From Holophagae bacterium (lineage in GTDB: Bacteria; Acidobacteriota; Holophagae; Acanthopleuribacterales; Acanthopleuribacteraceae), in assembly GCA_029263455.1 (NCBI GenBank), contig JAJCXM010000017.1, forward strand, positions 1 to 64,000: DNA of 64,000 bases, written 5' to 3'. Positions 1 through 9,099 of the stretch are shown here, piece by piece (within the stretch, counting starts at the first letter, position 1; each line of letters begins with the position of its first letter). The notes below the pieces were generated by a model. It was not told where the DNA came from and did no database searches. It worked only from the letters and a program-made list of their open reading frames with translations. The position numbers and the translations under genes were made by a program.

Positions 1-2
1 TG

Positions 3-89
3 CAACACGCATATGCGAGCGGGACCGCATTCGAGTCAGTAGTCGCTGACCCAGCAGAATACAAAACAATCAAGCCACCGATCAACTAA
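3..89 (+). CDS. C-terminal tail of an upstream gene (partial)
   Basis: Frame 3 is open from the left edge to a TAA at 87-89, and the other two forward frames stop within about 50 bases. The 28 residues, ending in KPPIN, read like ordinary protein. I do not recognise the family from so short a piece. It could also be a chance open frame. Confidence 0.35.
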   Translation, partial: QHAYASGTAFESVVADPAEYKTIKPPIN

Positions 90-365
90 GGGATTAATGC
101 GTCCCAAAAGCGGCTCTTAGAAGCCGAAAGCCGCCACATATTGGTCCCTAGCGACAAGATGCGATCATTTTAGTCGAGTCGAGCGATCCGCAAACGCAAT
201 AGAACACTTTCGAGGATCAGAAAGTGGGATTTCGCATGTCAAAACGGTGAAAAACGACAGGTAAATGGCTGTGGAACTAAACGAAAACGCGTTTTGCAGA
301 TAACACTGGAAAAAACTCGTCGGTAATCGATCACCAAACTGGCTTATAGACGACCTTCTATGTGA

Positions 366-638
366 TATGTCCCCAAATATTCCCAAATATTTGGACACGA
401 TAAGCGCTCACTGTCACCGATTTCCTTGCCCGACAGCCAAGATCTTGATTTGGTACGCAGTGTTGCCCCTGTTTTTCGGATCAGTGAAGCGCGCAGGGAA
501 ATGATCATAAGCGAAGTGATTGAGGCTGTATGCATGTGGCCTCATCAGGCCAAGAAACTTAAATTTCCCGCGCGTGAAATCAGCCTTATGAGAAATGCCA
601 TTCGCATGGTTGATGATGCTTCGCCGGCGAAATCATAG
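366..638 (+). pseudogene. Remnant resembling the C-terminal end of a HipA-type kinase
   Basis: One frame is open from just after a TGA at 363-365 to a TAG at 636-638, with no ATG or Shine-Dalgarno site at its head. The last 70 residues resemble the C-terminal helical end of HipA-family toxin kinases: a VAPVFRIS segment, then EVIEAV, then a W, then AREISLMRNAI. This matches my memory of the HipA pattern in which a yF-l segment is followed by EV--av--W and then a conserved helix ending in M--A. Nothing upstream encodes the kinase lobes or HipB. I read it as a decayed 3' fragment. It could instead be a chance frame, and the HipA resemblance is from memory only. Confidence 0.4.
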
Positions 639-982
639 TCATTTTATAGCTGTCGCCACGGGATAAAAGAATCAATCGAACTGGAAACGCCCCGGGCGCT
701 TCGATTGTTCCTCGTCTCTGATTGACAATTTTGCAGTGACTTCTAAAGACTGTCGGCTTGAGTAGGGTTGGTTCAGAGCGGCGGCGATGCGTTGGAACGG
801 TAGCAAGTGCCCCACTAATGACGGGCAAAGTCGCTTTGCGTCCAAACGTTCGTTCTTAGTTTTTGACAAACAAGGACCGAATCCTTGCGGTATTTTGATG
901 TCTATGCCTATTTGCATAAACAAGAACATGGGCAGCCTCTCTAATGGAGTAGGATAGGGGCATGTGACTTTTTGGAGGTTGT
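639..982. other. Non-coding region upstream of ppc
   Basis: About 340 bases with no convincing gene. Two TTGACA hexamers point toward ppc. The one at 722-727 is followed 16 bases later by TAAAGA (744-749), a usable -10. The one at 863-868 has only TATTTT 22 bases on, which is too far. A GGAGG at 974-978 is the ppc ribosome binding site. No terminator for the upstream fragments was seen. Confidence 0.4.
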
Positions 983-3700
983 GTGTCGCTTTCGCCGTCG
1001 TTGAAAAACCATGTTGATCGTTTGAATGAATTCTTGATGACTGTCATTGAGGATGAAGCTGGCCGAGAGATGCGCCTGCTGATCGAATCCCTCGTTGAGG
1101 ACAGTCGGCAAGCGGATGCCACCTCGGATGCTGCTGCCCTTGAACAGGTTTGGCAGCGCATCGTCAAGCTTGATCTCACTCAGATCATGTGGGTTTTGAG
1201 GACGCTCACGGTTTATTTCCATCTCATGAATAAGGCTGAACAGCGAGAGATCGCGCGCATAAATCGCGATCGAGAAAGGCTGGCAAATTCAGATCACCCG
1301 CGCGCGGAATCTGTTCACGACGCTGTCTTTCAACTCAAAACAAAAGGCGCGAGTGTTGGCGATTTGAAAGAGTTGGTGAGCGTGATGGATATTCAGCCCA
1401 CCTTAACGGCGCACCCAACCGAAGCTCGGCGGCAAAGCATCCTGCGCAAACAACACAAGATTTCGAAGCTCATTCCCGAATTGACCGACGCGTTACGCAC
1501 AAACAGTGAACGTGCACAAACGGCGCTTGATATCCGCAATCAGATTGCGCTACTTATGGCGACCGATGAGATTCGCAGCGGCAATTTGTCTGTTGAAGAC
1601 GAGATCCACAATGGACTCTACTTCTGTACCCATGCAATTTGGGATACGGTTCCCCAGATCTATGCGGATCTGAGGGAAGCGGCCAGTCAACAATTTGGAG
1701 CTGAACTCGATTTGGGTTCTCAAATTAGGTACCGCACCTGGATTGGCGGTGATCGTGACGGTAATCCATTTGTTACACCGGAAGTGACGACTCAGGCTTT
1801 GGCAGACCAACGCCAAGCGATGTTGAATCTTTATCGTGAGGAACTCGAGCAGCTAAGTGGGTCGCTTAGTATCTCTTCTCGGCAAGCCCAGATTCCAAGC
1901 TGGTTTGAAGCTGAGGTGGCCAATGATGCAAATGTTGGGCGTCTGTCTGATGCCAATAAGAAACGCTACATACACGAACCTTTCAGACTAAAAATCTTGG
2001 GCATGCTACAGCAATTGGAATTGGATCCATCGGCCGTTACACAATCATCGTTCCTAGCGGATTTAAATTGCATACAGCGCGCACTGATAGGAGCGGGGCT
2101 TAGCGGTGTCGCCCATGGTGGTCCACTCAGACGCTTGATCGACAGAGTTCACATTTTTGCGTTCAACTTAGTTTCCATGGATATTCGCCAGCACAGCGAA
2201 AAACATGCGGATACGGTCGCTGAATTGCTATCACTTGGTGGCGTTACGCATGACTATTTGGCCGCGAATGAACGCCAAAGAATTGACCTCTTGACCAAGG
2301 AACTACAAAACCCACGACCACTCAAACCGCTACACATGAAATTGACGCAACCCTGCGAAAACGTCTTGGAAACCTTTCAAGTCATTCGCGATGCATTACA
2401 TCGTGATGCGGACTCAATTGGTTGTCTAATCGTCAGCATGACCCATGAAGTGAGCGATTTGCTTGAAGTGTTATTGCTTGCTAAAGAGACCGGGATCTGG
2501 GCATTTGACGGTGAAAGCGTCGCGTGTGACTTAGATGTTGTTCCTCTTTTTGAGACCGTTGAAGACTTGGAACAGGGCGCTCGACTCCTTGATGAACTCT
2601 TTGTACATCCTGTGTACCGTCTCCATTTAAAGGCGCGCAAAAACATGCAAGAGATCATGTTGGGCTATTCGGATAGTAACAAGGACGGCGGTTATTGGAT
2701 GGCTAACTGGGCACTTCACAAAGCACAAGCCTCTCTATCCAAGATCTGCCGTACGCATCAAATTGAGTTTAGACTCTTTCACGGACGTGGCGGCACCGTA
2801 GGCCGTGGCGGCGGTAGGGCTAATCAAGCTATCGCCGCACTACCAGCCCAATGTCAAAATGGTCGCATGCGCTTCACGGAGCAAGGTGAAGTGATTACGT
2901 TTCGTTATGCGCTTTCCGAAATCGCCCATCGGCACCTGGAACAAATTGTCCACGCAGTTTTGACATCCACGTACCGCAAAGAAGCGCAGACAGACGACAT
3001 TCCCGAAACATGGACGCAGCTCATGGAGCAGATCGCGCTCGATTCGATGACGGCCTATCGCGCCCTTATCCATGATCTAGAGTTCTGGGACTGGTATCGT
3101 GAGCTGACACCTATCGAACACATAAGTCGCTTACCGATCGCTTCGCGGCCAGTTTCGCGCAAATCTGCATCCGAAGTCGATTTCGCCGGTCTGCGTGCCA
3201 TCCCCTGGAATTTCGCGTGGACGCAAACGAGGTTGAATATTCCCGGTTGGTTCGGAATTGGCCAAGCTCTAGGTAAGGCGATCGAACAAAACGAAAGCCA
3301 TTTAGTCAGTTTGAGAGAAATGTACCGCACCTGGCCATTCTTTCAGGCGGTTATCAATAACGCGCGTATGGATATGGCGCGTACGCGTCTTCAAGTTTCT
3401 GCGCGTTACGTCCAAACACTATGCCAGTCGACAAAGTTTTTTGATGACATTGATCGCGACTTCAAACTTGCAAGAGTCGCCGTCGCCAAAATATGTGCGG
3501 AGGAAAACCTGCTCAGCCACAGACCTGTCATCGAAGGTTTAATTCGCTTTCGTAATCCAGCAACCGATGTCCTGAATCTGGTTCAGATCGAGCTGTTAAG
3601 GCGCTGGCGCGAAAGCTCAGAGACAGAACAGCCCGCGTTGAGGCAGGCATTGTTTCAGAGTATCAATGGCATTGCTGCGGCGATGCAGAGCACTGGCTGA
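983..3700 (+). CDS. ppc: Phosphoenolpyruvate carboxylase
   Basis: Carboxylates phosphoenolpyruvate with bicarbonate to oxaloacetate, refilling the TCA cycle in the cytoplasm. The 905 residues are close to the usual 880-940. Visible signatures are TAHPTEARR near residue 142 (catalytic His), a GGDRDGNP block, GYSDSNKDGG near residue 560 (active-site Lys region), FHGRGGTVGRGGG, and a C-terminal MQSTG in place of the common QNTG end. The start is a GTG at 983, chosen because GGAGG lies four bases upstream and the family N-terminus begins here. It is monocistronic: the next gene is 120 bases downstream. Confidence 0.97.
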   Translation: MSLSPSLKNHVDRLNEFLMTVIEDEAGREMRLLIESLVEDSRQADATSDAAALEQVWQRIVKLDLTQIMWVLRTLTVYFHLMNKAEQREIARINRDRERLANSDHPRAESVHDAVFQLKTKGASVGDLKELVSVMDIQPTLTAHPTEARRQSILRKQHKISKLIPELTDALRTNSERAQTALDIRNQIALLMATDEIRSGNLSVEDEIHNGLYFCTHAIWDTVPQIYADLREAASQQFGAELDLGSQIRYRTWIGGDRDGNPFVTPEVTTQALADQRQAMLNLYREELEQLSGSLSISSRQAQIPSWFEAEVANDANVGRLSDANKKRYIHEPFRLKILGMLQQLELDPSAVTQSSFLADLNCIQRALIGAGLSGVAHGGPLRRLIDRVHIFAFNLVSMDIRQHSEKHADTVAELLSLGGVTHDYLAANERQRIDLLTKELQNPRPLKPLHMKLTQPCENVLETFQVIRDALHRDADSIGCLIVSMTHEVSDLLEVLLLAKETGIWAFDGESVACDLDVVPLFETVEDLEQGARLLDELFVHPVYRLHLKARKNMQEIMLGYSDSNKDGGYWMANWALHKAQASLSKICRTHQIEFRLFHGRGGTVGRGGGRANQAIAALPAQCQNGRMRFTEQGEVITFRYALSEIAHRHLEQIVHAVLTSTYRKEAQTDDIPETWTQLMEQIALDSMTAYRALIHDLEFWDWYRELTPIEHISRLPIASRPVSRKSASEVDFAGLRAIPWNFAWTQTRLNIPGWFGIGQALGKAIEQNESHLVSLREMYRTWPFFQAVINNARMDMARTRLQVSARYVQTLCQSTKFFDDIDRDFKLARVAVAKICAEENLLSHRPVIEGLIRFRNPATDVLNLVQIELLRRWRESSETEQPALRQALFQSINGIAAAMQSTG

Positions 3701-3820
3701 GTTCATGGGCCAGACTCTGTATCAAGAATCTGTCCATATCAATACGCTGAAGAAAACAGTAAGAATTAGGACCGCCAAGATATTGAGCGGCCAAAAAAGA
3801 GCCTCTGTAAGGAGTTTTTA

Positions 3821-5356
3821 ATGGTGAGCGCACTTATAGCCCTGATGCTTCTATCAAGTCCCGAGGGTGAACTGACTCTATACAGCGTTCAGTTCCCCGA
3901 AAAACGAACGGTCGAATTAGATTTCAGCAGAATGTCTGGAGCTCCGGCTGCCCAAGTTTCGGCCAAAATACGCTATCGAGAAGGCCAAGCACAAATCGAT
4001 TTGAGAATTCGAGATCTTAAACCAGCCGTGTTGTTTGGCGGCGATGTCTCTTGTTATGTATTGTGGGCCGTCACACGAGATGGTTCTGCCGAGAATTTGG
4101 GCGAAGTGATCACTTTTGAAGGCGATGGTGAATCTGAATTTTCAACGGGCATTAAGAGTTTTGCGTTGTTGATCACCGCTGAACCCTATTATTTGGTGGA
4201 GTTTCCTTCGTCTCTTGTCATGTTTGTTTCAGATAAGAGTGAAGGCAAGCGCATCACATCGACGCCGTTTCTTTTTGATGCTTTGGTCGACAAACCAGCT
4301 ACCGAACATGAATCAATTCTCAATGTGGACAGTGATAAGAAAGACAGCTTGCCCTTGAAGCAGGCTGAGAAAGCCTTTGAGTTTGCGGAACGAATTGGCG
4401 CCAAAGAATACGCGCCTGCCATACATCGAGATGCACTAATTGCATTAACTCAAGCGCAAAACCTTGAATCCGTTTCGCGTCGCCGAGAAACGACGGACTA
4501 CGCGCGTCGAAGCGTCAGTCACTCTAATGAAGCGATACGCCTCACGCTGCGTAAACGCGAAGCTATCGCATTGGAGCAGCGAATCGCATCACAGAAGGCG
4601 GAGTATGAGGCACTGGTCGCGCAAGCTAACAACTCGGCCAGGTTGGTGAAAGAGACTCAGGCAGCCAACGAATTGGCTCAAAAGGGGTTAGCTGAGGCAA
4701 ATAAGCAGGTCAGTGAGGCGGAGACGCAACTGGCAGAACTGTCACGTCAACGCAAAGACATGGAAATCGAAAGAGATCGATTGCTGACGGAACGAAGCAC
4801 TTTGCAAGAACAGAAAACGGCGTTATCTGGTGAACGCGATACCTTGTTGGCCGAAAAAGAAACGCTGCATTTGCAGATGATTGCGCTTAAAGACGAACAG
4901 CAGACGTTGATCGATGAGCAAAAGAAGCTGCGAGAAGAAAAGGAAATGCTTAATAGCCGCTTGGCCAATGCACTTTCCCAGGTTGCTGAAACCCACGATT
5001 CAGCTCGAGGAATGATTGTCAGTCTGCCAGATATATTGTTTGACTCCAACCAATCAGAGCTAAAAGATCAAACCAAAGTGGTGATCGCCAAGTTGGCGGG
5101 CATCCTACTGGTGATGACGGATCTGAATCTTATCGTTGAAGGTCACACGGACGCCCTGGGAGACAGCGCCTACAATCTCAAACTATCTGAGAAGCGGGCA
5201 CAATCGGTGGTCTATTTCCTGAGAGAGCAGGGGATTGGCATGCAACGCATGAATTTCAAAGGCTTTGGCATGGATCAACCGATTGCTGACAATGATAGTG
5301 CGTCAGGGCGAGCCAAGAATAGGCGTGTCGAAATTGTGATCAAAAGCCGCGACTAG
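3821..5356 (+). CDS. OmpA-family protein with long coiled coil
   Basis: A 511-residue envelope protein. The N-terminus is a short hydrophobic segment (ALIALMLLSS) that may be a signal peptide. A beta-rich region of about 150 residues of unknown family follows. Residues about 185-390 are an Ala/Glu/Lys/Gln-rich coiled coil. The last 115 residues are an OmpA C-terminal peptidoglycan-binding domain (DILFDSNQ, VEGHTD, NLKLSEKRAQSV, then the NRRVEI end). The start ATG has AAGGAG six bases upstream. By family, the C-terminal domain anchors to peptidoglycan; the coiled coil may span the periplasm. There is no transmembrane beta-barrel domain, so it is not OmpA itself. It is transcribed alone and ends just before a strong terminator. 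Confidence 0.8.
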   Translation: MVSALIALMLLSSPEGELTLYSVQFPEKRTVELDFSRMSGAPAAQVSAKIRYREGQAQIDLRIRDLKPAVLFGGDVSCYVLWAVTRDGSAENLGEVITFEGDGESEFSTGIKSFALLITAEPYYLVEFPSSLVMFVSDKSEGKRITSTPFLFDALVDKPATEHESILNVDSDKKDSLPLKQAEKAFEFAERIGAKEYAPAIHRDALIALTQAQNLESVSRRRETTDYARRSVSHSNEAIRLTLRKREAIALEQRIASQKAEYEALVAQANNSARLVKETQAANELAQKGLAEANKQVSEAETQLAELSRQRKDMEIERDRLLTERSTLQEQKTALSGERDTLLAEKETLHLQMIALKDEQQTLIDEQKKLREEKEMLNSRLANALSQVAETHDSARGMIVSLPDILFDSNQSELKDQTKVVIAKLAGILLVMTDLNLIVEGHTDALGDSAYNLKLSEKRAQSVVYFLREQGIGMQRMNFKGFGMDQPIADNDSASGRAKNRRVEIVIKSRD

Positions 5357-5365
5357 AAACAAAAA

Positions 5366-5391
5366 AGGCCCTGAATAATCAGGGCCTCTTT
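5366..5391. terminator. Bidirectional Rho-independent terminator
   Basis: A perfect 9-bp stem (AGGCCCTGA at 5366-5374 with TCAGGGCCT at 5379-5387) closes a 4-base loop. It is flanked by an A-run on the left (5361-5366) and CTTTT on the right. It lies between the convergent OmpA-family and RRM genes and can serve both. Confidence 0.88.
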
Positions 5392-5408
5392 TAAGATTTA
5401 AGCGGTTA

Positions 5409-5672
5409 TTACCAGCTTGGGTTACGGGGCTTGCGCTCCAGTGCTTCGTTTACTTTCAGGTTACGACCGTCAAGTTCAACGCCGTCAAGCGCAGCAATGG
5501 CACTGTCAGCGCCAGCTTTGTCCATTTGTACGAAACCGAAACCGCGTGGGCGGCCTGTGTCTCTGTCATTAATCAATCTAACTGAATGGACCTCGCCATG
5601 TTGTTGAAATAATTCCTCAACGGTTGTGTCGCTGGTCGAAAATGATAGATTGCCTACAAAAATATTCTTCAA
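5409..5672 (-). CDS. RRM-domain RNA-binding protein
   Basis: A single RNA recognition motif of about 80 residues with a short basic tail. RNP2 is IFVGNL at the very N-terminus and RNP1 is RGFGFVQM. These small RRM proteins bind single-stranded RNA and are often cold-induced in bacteria. The open frame extends upstream to 5747, but the domain starts at TTG 5672, which has AGGAG eight bases upstream (5681-5685). I therefore call an 87-residue protein with a TTG start. The 285 bases upstream to the next gene leave room for a long 5' leader, as seen in cold-shock genes, but I could not place a promoter. Confidence 0.92.
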   Translation of the reverse strand: MKNIFVGNLSFSTSDTTVEELFQQHGEVHSVRLINDRDTGRPRGFGFVQMDKAGADSAIAALDGVELDGRNLKVNEALERKPRNPSW

Positions 5673-5957
5673 TGTGTTGTCTCCTAGATATTGGTACAGG
5701 TTGCGTCTAGGTTTTTCTTTATCTCGTAACGGAATCGAATGTTGCATGATGACAAGCGTGGGACCAAAAAAAGGGAAAATGTGGACAGTAACTACGCCTG
5801 CATTTGCTTTTCGAGTTCACGAACTATTATCGGCAATTTGAATCCAGAGATCCAGGATATTATCCTGAACGCAAGACCGAGGACAGTGTAGCGAATATTG
5901 TGGTGAATGTCAAAGTAATACTTTGAATTATGGTCTCGAGCCCTTGAGAACCATTAG

Positions 5958-6893
5958 CTAAGTCTGACGTTCTTCTTGATAAAGGCATTCTATGAAGCTG
6001 ACCGTCTTTGGGTAAGCTGATCGCCAGGCTTCAATATCTAGACGCATTTGATGAGGGACTAATTCTTGGTTGGGTATGACCTCTGAACAGGTCCCATTCC
6101 CATATTCTTTTGGGAAAATCCATATGCCTGAGAGCGCGGCTAAGCCGATATCTGCGTAACTTAGCTGATCGCCGCACAGATAAGCTGTTCCCGTTGCCAA
6201 GTGTGATTCGACATCCTGAATCAAGGCTTCAATACGTTGTTTGCTCTTAATCCTGTTTTTGGCGGTGATCCGAAAGGCCAAAACCATTAACAACCTTAGT
6301 AGGGGGTAAAGACAAACAAGTAGCAGCCTCTGATAGATGGGCACTCTGTGGTCGTAAAAGCCCCATGCGCGTAATGTAAATCTGGGGCTGGGCAATATGT
6401 GGCCGTAGACCCAGCGTTGCAAGTCCGCGCCATAGCGGTCAAAGGAGCGTTCCCAGCGAAGCGAACATTCCGTGGGTTGCAGAAATCTGGCCCGCTCACC
6501 TAACTCAACGCCATATCGGCCCCACAAGTACCTCAGGATTTCGGGTGAATTACCAATGGACGAGATGACGGCCCCGGTTTTGAATTGAAGTCTTGGGACT
6601 GTGCGTCCTAGAAAGAAAGCGCCAAGTGTGCCTGCATGACGTCTTTCCGTATACGAAACACCCAATTTGTCTAAGCACCATCTCACTTTCTCGACGTAGT
6701 GACTGATTGCGATGGTCTCCAAAACTAACCCTTCACTCGGTGTTCTAGATTGAAGGCTGACAAGGCGCTCTAACCAAGTTAGCAGCAACCAGAACAGCAC
6801 CACGATAATTGTCGTTAGCAGGTCGAGCTTGAGCCCGGCCACTACAATGGGGATAAGCAAGAGCCCAAAAAATAAAAATACGCGTCGATCCAT
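5958..6893 (-). CDS. Membrane-anchored glutathione S-transferase-like protein
   Basis: 311 residues. Residues about 1-45 form two hydrophobic stretches. A thioredoxin-like GST N-domain follows (ETIAISHYVEKVRWCLDKLG, then VPRLQF and ISSIGNSPEI, the usual glutathione-binding Ser region), then an all-helical GST C-domain. Residues about 195-215 are again hydrophobic (LLLVCLYPLLRLLMVLAF). A cytosolic GST has neither segment, so the enzyme is probably bound to the inner membrane. The substrate is unknown. The start ATG at 6893 lacks a clear Shine-Dalgarno site. The gene is read in the same direction as the glycosyltransferase upstream, 77 bases away. Confidence 0.7.
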   Translation of the reverse strand: MDRRVFLFFGLLLIPIVVAGLKLDLLTTIIVVLFWLLLTWLERLVSLQSRTPSEGLVLETIAISHYVEKVRWCLDKLGVSYTERRHAGTLGAFFLGRTVPRLQFKTGAVISSIGNSPEILRYLWGRYGVELGERARFLQPTECSLRWERSFDRYGADLQRWVYGHILPSPRFTLRAWGFYDHRVPIYQRLLLVCLYPLLRLLMVLAFRITAKNRIKSKQRIEALIQDVESHLATGTAYLCGDQLSYADIGLAALSGIWIFPKEYGNGTCSEVIPNQELVPHQMRLDIEAWRSAYPKTVSFIECLYQEERQT

Positions 6894-6970
6894 AGCGACT
6901 ATCTTAACGGAATAAGTGAAAACCCCATTCGATAATTCTCATATCAGTAGAAGTCATTTAACGACGGCAT

Positions 6971-8023
6971 TCAAATTTGGACCTGACATACCTTTTCCCC
7001 TTTTTTACTGGCTATCAAATAGGGGTTTCTACCCAGCAACACAAGGCGCATCGCCTTCCAGGTAGCCTTGGCTTCGGGCCCGTTCCGAGTGCTGAGATGG
7101 ATCAGTAGATGGCCAATGAGAGACCATTTGAAGGCGATCCGATTGCCCCACGAAAAACGAGGGTGGGTTCGCATGAAATAATCAAGAGCCAATACGCGGC
7201 GAAAGTTACTTTGACATGCGGCCATTCTGTTCTGTGTGGACTTGTGATGATACACATAAGCGTCCTTTAAAATGTTTATGCGCTTGTCCTTCGGAAATCC
7301 AAGCGCAACGCCATAATTATCGCCTATGCCATTGGCGTCCAACACCTCGTCGAATGGTGACTGATTGAGCCAATCCCTTTTGACGATACTGGCACCTAAT
7401 GTATAGACGGTGGTTTTTATATAAGAACCCTGCCACTGCGTGATCAGCGGCCAACCGGCCAGACTAAGATCATTTGCCCGTCTCGCGTAGAAATGGCTTA
7501 AATAGGCGAAAAAGGGCTTACCGAGAAGCGGAGATCTTATGTGGTTTAGTCGACCCCATATGCTTGACTGAAATACGAATTGCCAGACGAGTTTCTTAAA
7601 GCTTTTCGGTGAATACTCCACTTGCCATTGACCTTGCTCATCCCTTTGCTTGAACAGTCCAGTTACTGCGCCCTCTCCAGGATGATCGGAGAGCCAGCAC
7701 ATCAATTTCGCGATGTAGTCAGGTGGCGCCTCAACATCATCGTCGCATAAGAAGATCCAATTTGATTTGGCGCGCTGGATACCCTTGTTTCTTTGTATAC
7801 AGACCGAGGCTTCACTCTCAATGTAGCAGATATGAAGCATTGGAAATCTTCGCTTCAGGTCGGCAGGATCCAATTTCACAGAACTTGAGTCAACGACGAG
7901 GGTTTCGTTAATGGGATATGTCTGTTTGGCCAATGCCGACAGTGTTTTGATTAGAATTTGGGGACGGTTGTAGGTAGGAATAACGATACTTAACGTCTGG
8001 TTTTTAGTCATGGTTGCGATCAT
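6971..8023 (-). CDS. Glycosyltransferase family 2
   Basis: A 350-residue protein starting with the GT-A fold signature SIVIPTYNRP. The metal-binding Asp cluster sits in IFLCDDDVEAPPDYI about residue 95, and the probable acceptor region follows. No transmembrane segment is obvious apart from weak hydrophobicity near the C-terminus. By family it transfers a sugar from a nucleotide-sugar to an unknown acceptor, likely a surface glycan. Two in-frame ATGs (8023 and 8011) are possible starts and neither has a strong ribosome site. No other polysaccharide genes are nearby, so the product cannot be inferred from context. Confidence 0.87.
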   Translation of the reverse strand: MIATMTKNQTLSIVIPTYNRPQILIKTLSALAKQTYPINETLVVDSSSVKLDPADLKRRFPMLHICYIESEASVCIQRNKGIQRAKSNWIFLCDDDVEAPPDYIAKLMCWLSDHPGEGAVTGLFKQRDEQGQWQVEYSPKSFKKLVWQFVFQSSIWGRLNHIRSPLLGKPFFAYLSHFYARRANDLSLAGWPLITQWQGSYIKTTVYTLGASIVKRDWLNQSPFDEVLDANGIGDNYGVALGFPKDKRINILKDAYVYHHKSTQNRMAACQSNFRRVLALDYFMRTHPRFSWGNRIAFKWSLIGHLLIHLSTRNGPEAKATWKAMRLVLLGRNPYLIASKKGEKVCQVQI

Positions 8024-8107
8024 TCATCGGTTTCATGACCGCAGCGGCGCGGCCATGAACCTTTCGGTGAGCCAAAAACCCAACACCTGAATCCTCGGCC
8101 CAATTAA

Positions 8108-8911
8108 TCACATGATGGATTGCCTTTTGTAGCCAGCAGGCGGTTCAAAACTGGCAGGATCAATAGCGCGCCTTTTTGATGAACGCAAGGTCGATTCACT
8201 TTCCAGATCGCCATTATCGTTGAAGTTCTTGGTCACGACAGGGAAGCCGTTCAATTCATTCATTTGCGCGAACATGTTCTTTCCTACTTGTTGAGCGCCC
8301 ATTTGCCCGACAGCCTTCATCATGCCTTCAAAGAACTCAGCCATCTTGGTAAAGACAGCTGCAGCGTCATCGCCACCCTCAACATTTTTCCAATCGGTGA
8401 CCCATAGTTCGCGTACCTTGTTGCCGTCTTGTAACACGTCATAACGGACACACGGATAGCCGTTGATTTTCTTCTTGTCGCCTTTTTTGACCACTTCTTC
8501 TTTGGGCAATTGCGGGCTGATGTTGGCAGGCATTTTGTCCTTCATCATGCGCTCAACCATTTCACGCTGTTCCTTGGGAACGTTTTTTAAGGCCTCTTCC
8601 ATTTGGCTCATCGCGCTGTTAACTTGGCCCGCAATGCTATCAATCGTTTCTTTGTCCATAACCAAGTAGGTCTTTTCGCTGTGGTCAACCACAACCATTT
8701 CTTGGCGATCACCACGGAATATGATGTCTCCGTCGTTGCCTTTGTTGTGATCTGCAATTTCCATGTGCAATTTTTCGTCCTCAATGCTGACGCTCGACAT
8801 GCTGGATTGATCACGATCATAGTCTTTCGTTTCGACTTCAAAAACCACGCCCGCGTTGACGGTTGCGATTGCCAAGGCACTGAATGCCAGTGCCGTCCAT
8901 TTCTTGATCAT
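8108..8911 (-). CDS. Secreted DUF4412-like protein
   Basis: 267 residues from the chosen start, with a signal peptide (MIKKWTALAF followed by an Ala-rich stretch, cleavage near NAG-VV). The mature part alternates beta strands (VVFEVETKDY, IIFRGDRQEM, KTYLVMDKETID) with a Met/Lys/Glu-rich helix, then NGYPCVRYDV and RELWVTDW. This resembles DUF4412 periplasmic proteins. The role is unknown. The frame stays open to 8974, but ATG 8911 has AGGAG seven bases upstream and begins the signal peptide. Confidence 0.7.
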   Translation of the reverse strand: MIKKWTALAFSALAIATVNAGVVFEVETKDYDRDQSSMSSVSIEDEKLHMEIADHNKGNDGDIIFRGDRQEMVVVDHSEKTYLVMDKETIDSIAGQVNSAMSQMEEALKNVPKEQREMVERMMKDKMPANISPQLPKEEVVKKGDKKKINGYPCVRYDVLQDGNKVRELWVTDWKNVEGGDDAAAVFTKMAEFFEGMMKAVGQMGAQQVGKNMFAQMNELNGFPVVTKNFNDNGDLESESTLRSSKRRAIDPASFEPPAGYKRQSIM

Positions 8912-9099
8912 CTTGTTTCTCCTGCGCTGATTCGGTTGAATAGGTGCAGCGATTATTTCATTCGTAACGCTCAATGATCAAGTGCGTCGCAATTTTGCCG
9001 ACCGAAATGTGACAATATTCTGACGGTTTGGCAAACAGATCGAATCAAATGAACTGCGTTTATTTGGATGGTTGAAAATAGCCGAGCCACAAAAAAAGG

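Noticed and set aside
1550-1816. Minus-strand open frame within ppc
   Set aside because: Shadow of a certain gene; no motif, no ribosome site.
8603-8977. Plus-strand frame of 124 residues opposite the DUF4412-like gene
   Set aside because: Antisense to a gene with a clear signal peptide and ribosome site; its composition is unnatural.
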